From assembly GCA_964606665.1 (NCBI GenBank), contig CAZSHS010000006.1, positions 1-64,000 on the forward strand: DNA of 64,000 nt, given 5' to 3'. Positions 63,702 to 64,000 of this stretch are shown here, piece by piece. Within the stretch, counting starts at the first letter, position 1, and each line of letters opens with the position of its first letter. The position numbers and the translations under genes were made by a program. Below the pieces are notes generated by a model. It saw only the letters and a list, made by a program, of their open reading frames with translations. It made no database searches and was not told the origin of the DNA. Source of the DNA: Aved-18 sp964606665. Lineage in GTDB: Bacteria; Cyanobacteriota; Vampirovibrionia; Obscuribacterales; Obscuribacteraceae.

Positions 63702-64000
63702 ATGGTAACAGGCAAGAAAGAAGAAACCCTAGAGTTCATCAACACCACCGTAGATAAGAAAGTACTTGGAAAATTGCTTTCGATGATCTATGAAAAATTC
63801 GGTACTTCAAGAACAGCGGCTCTAGCCAATGCTCTTAAGGATCTGGGATTTCAGTATGCCACCAAAGCTGGCGTCACAATCTCAATTTCTGATCTTGATG
63901 TTCCAGAAGCGAAAAAGGGTCTGATCGCCGCTGCTGAAAAGGAAATCGAAGAAGCGCAACGTCGTTACGAACGTGGCGATATCACAGAAGTTGAGCGCTA
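63702..64000 (+). CDS. rpoC2: RNA polymerase C-terminal half of beta-prime, 5' part
   Basis: An open frame from ATG 63702 (AGAGGA 6 nt upstream) to the window end, about 99 codons without a stop. FINTTVDKKVLGKLLSMIYE and GTSRTAALANALKDLGFQYA, then TKAGVTISISDLDVPEAKK, match the start of cyanobacterial RpoC2 (TRTAxxADxLKDLGFxYATKAGVSIS). The remainder lies beyond the window. Confidence 0.95.
   Translation, partial: MVTGKKEETLEFINTTVDKKVLGKLLSMIYEKFGTSRTAALANALKDLGFQYATKAGVTISISDLDVPEAKKGLIAAAEKEIEEAQRRYERGDITEVER

Noticed and set aside
1..64000. CRISPR arrays, complete insertion sequences, rRNA genes and photosynthesis genes
   Set aside because: None was seen on reading the window; a dedicated repeat search was not possible.

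Overview
This window most likely comes from a non-photosynthetic relative of Cyanobacteria (Melainabacteria/Vampirovibrionia, possibly the Obscuribacterales). The main evidence is the right end: rpoB is followed by a beta-prime gene split into rpoC1 (598 aa, complete) and rpoC2 (start only, running off the edge), a gene split characteristic of the cyanobacterial line. A short Hfq-like protein of cyanobacterial type and a membrane protein resembling a family shared by cyanobacteria and chloroplasts agree with this. No photosynthesis gene is visible. Many small TPR proteins, secreted proteins of unknown role and Ser/Thr kinase-like proteins also fit the large-genome members of that group. This placement is inference from gene content.

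Layout. 1-600: decayed DNA with a frameshifted tyrosine-integrase remnant. 0.6-9.7 kb: a secreted TPR protein, three small genes (two with LRV-like repeats), thrS, an unknown gene, a GGDEF protein lacking its signature that overlaps dxr, and upp. 9.7-11.3 kb: dodecin and a pseudokinase/pentapeptide-repeat membrane protein. 11.3-19.3 kb: a tight six-gene minus-strand operon (EVE protein, YceI, APC permease, heavy-metal RND pump, lipoprotein adaptor, hotdog thioesterase). 19.4-24.6 kb: two small membrane proteins, a class A penicillin-binding protein and an MFS transporter. 24.7-26.3 kb: a CpxP/Spy-like metal-stress protein interrupted by a 10-N assembly gap, and a secreted unknown. 26.4-31.8 kb: a Ser/Thr kinase, a 1064-aa protein that matches plant methionine S-methyltransferase over its whole length, and a translationally coupled short-chain dehydrogenase. 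31.8-43.6 kb: membrane proteins, an OPT transporter, an acyl desaturase, a Phd/VapC module with an altered PIN active site, MmsA, an RluE-type pseudouridine synthase, a UspA protein and two unknowns. 43.8-50.5 kb: three consecutive coiled-coil genes of unknown function. 50.6-57.5 kb: an hfq-like gene with a glycosyltransferase and a 3-hydroxyacyl-CoA dehydrogenase; divergently, a biotin carboxylase-BCCP fusion coupled to ispF; then a TPR/zinc-ribbon protein, a Xer recombinase and a selenocysteine tRNA. 57.8-64 kb: a strong promoter followed by rpoB-rpoC1-rpoC2, with an unusual 235-residue Gly/Met-rich then acidic tail on RpoB.

The best candidate for a new system is the kinase-MMT-SDR cluster. 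The methyltransferase should make S-methylmethionine. Unlike the plant enzymes as I remember them, its fused aminotransferase half keeps the PLP lysine and substrate arginines, so it may process S-methylmethionine further, towards a dimethylsulfonio aldehyde that the coupled dehydrogenase could handle. The methyltransferase assignment rests on recognised similarity; the later steps are inference.
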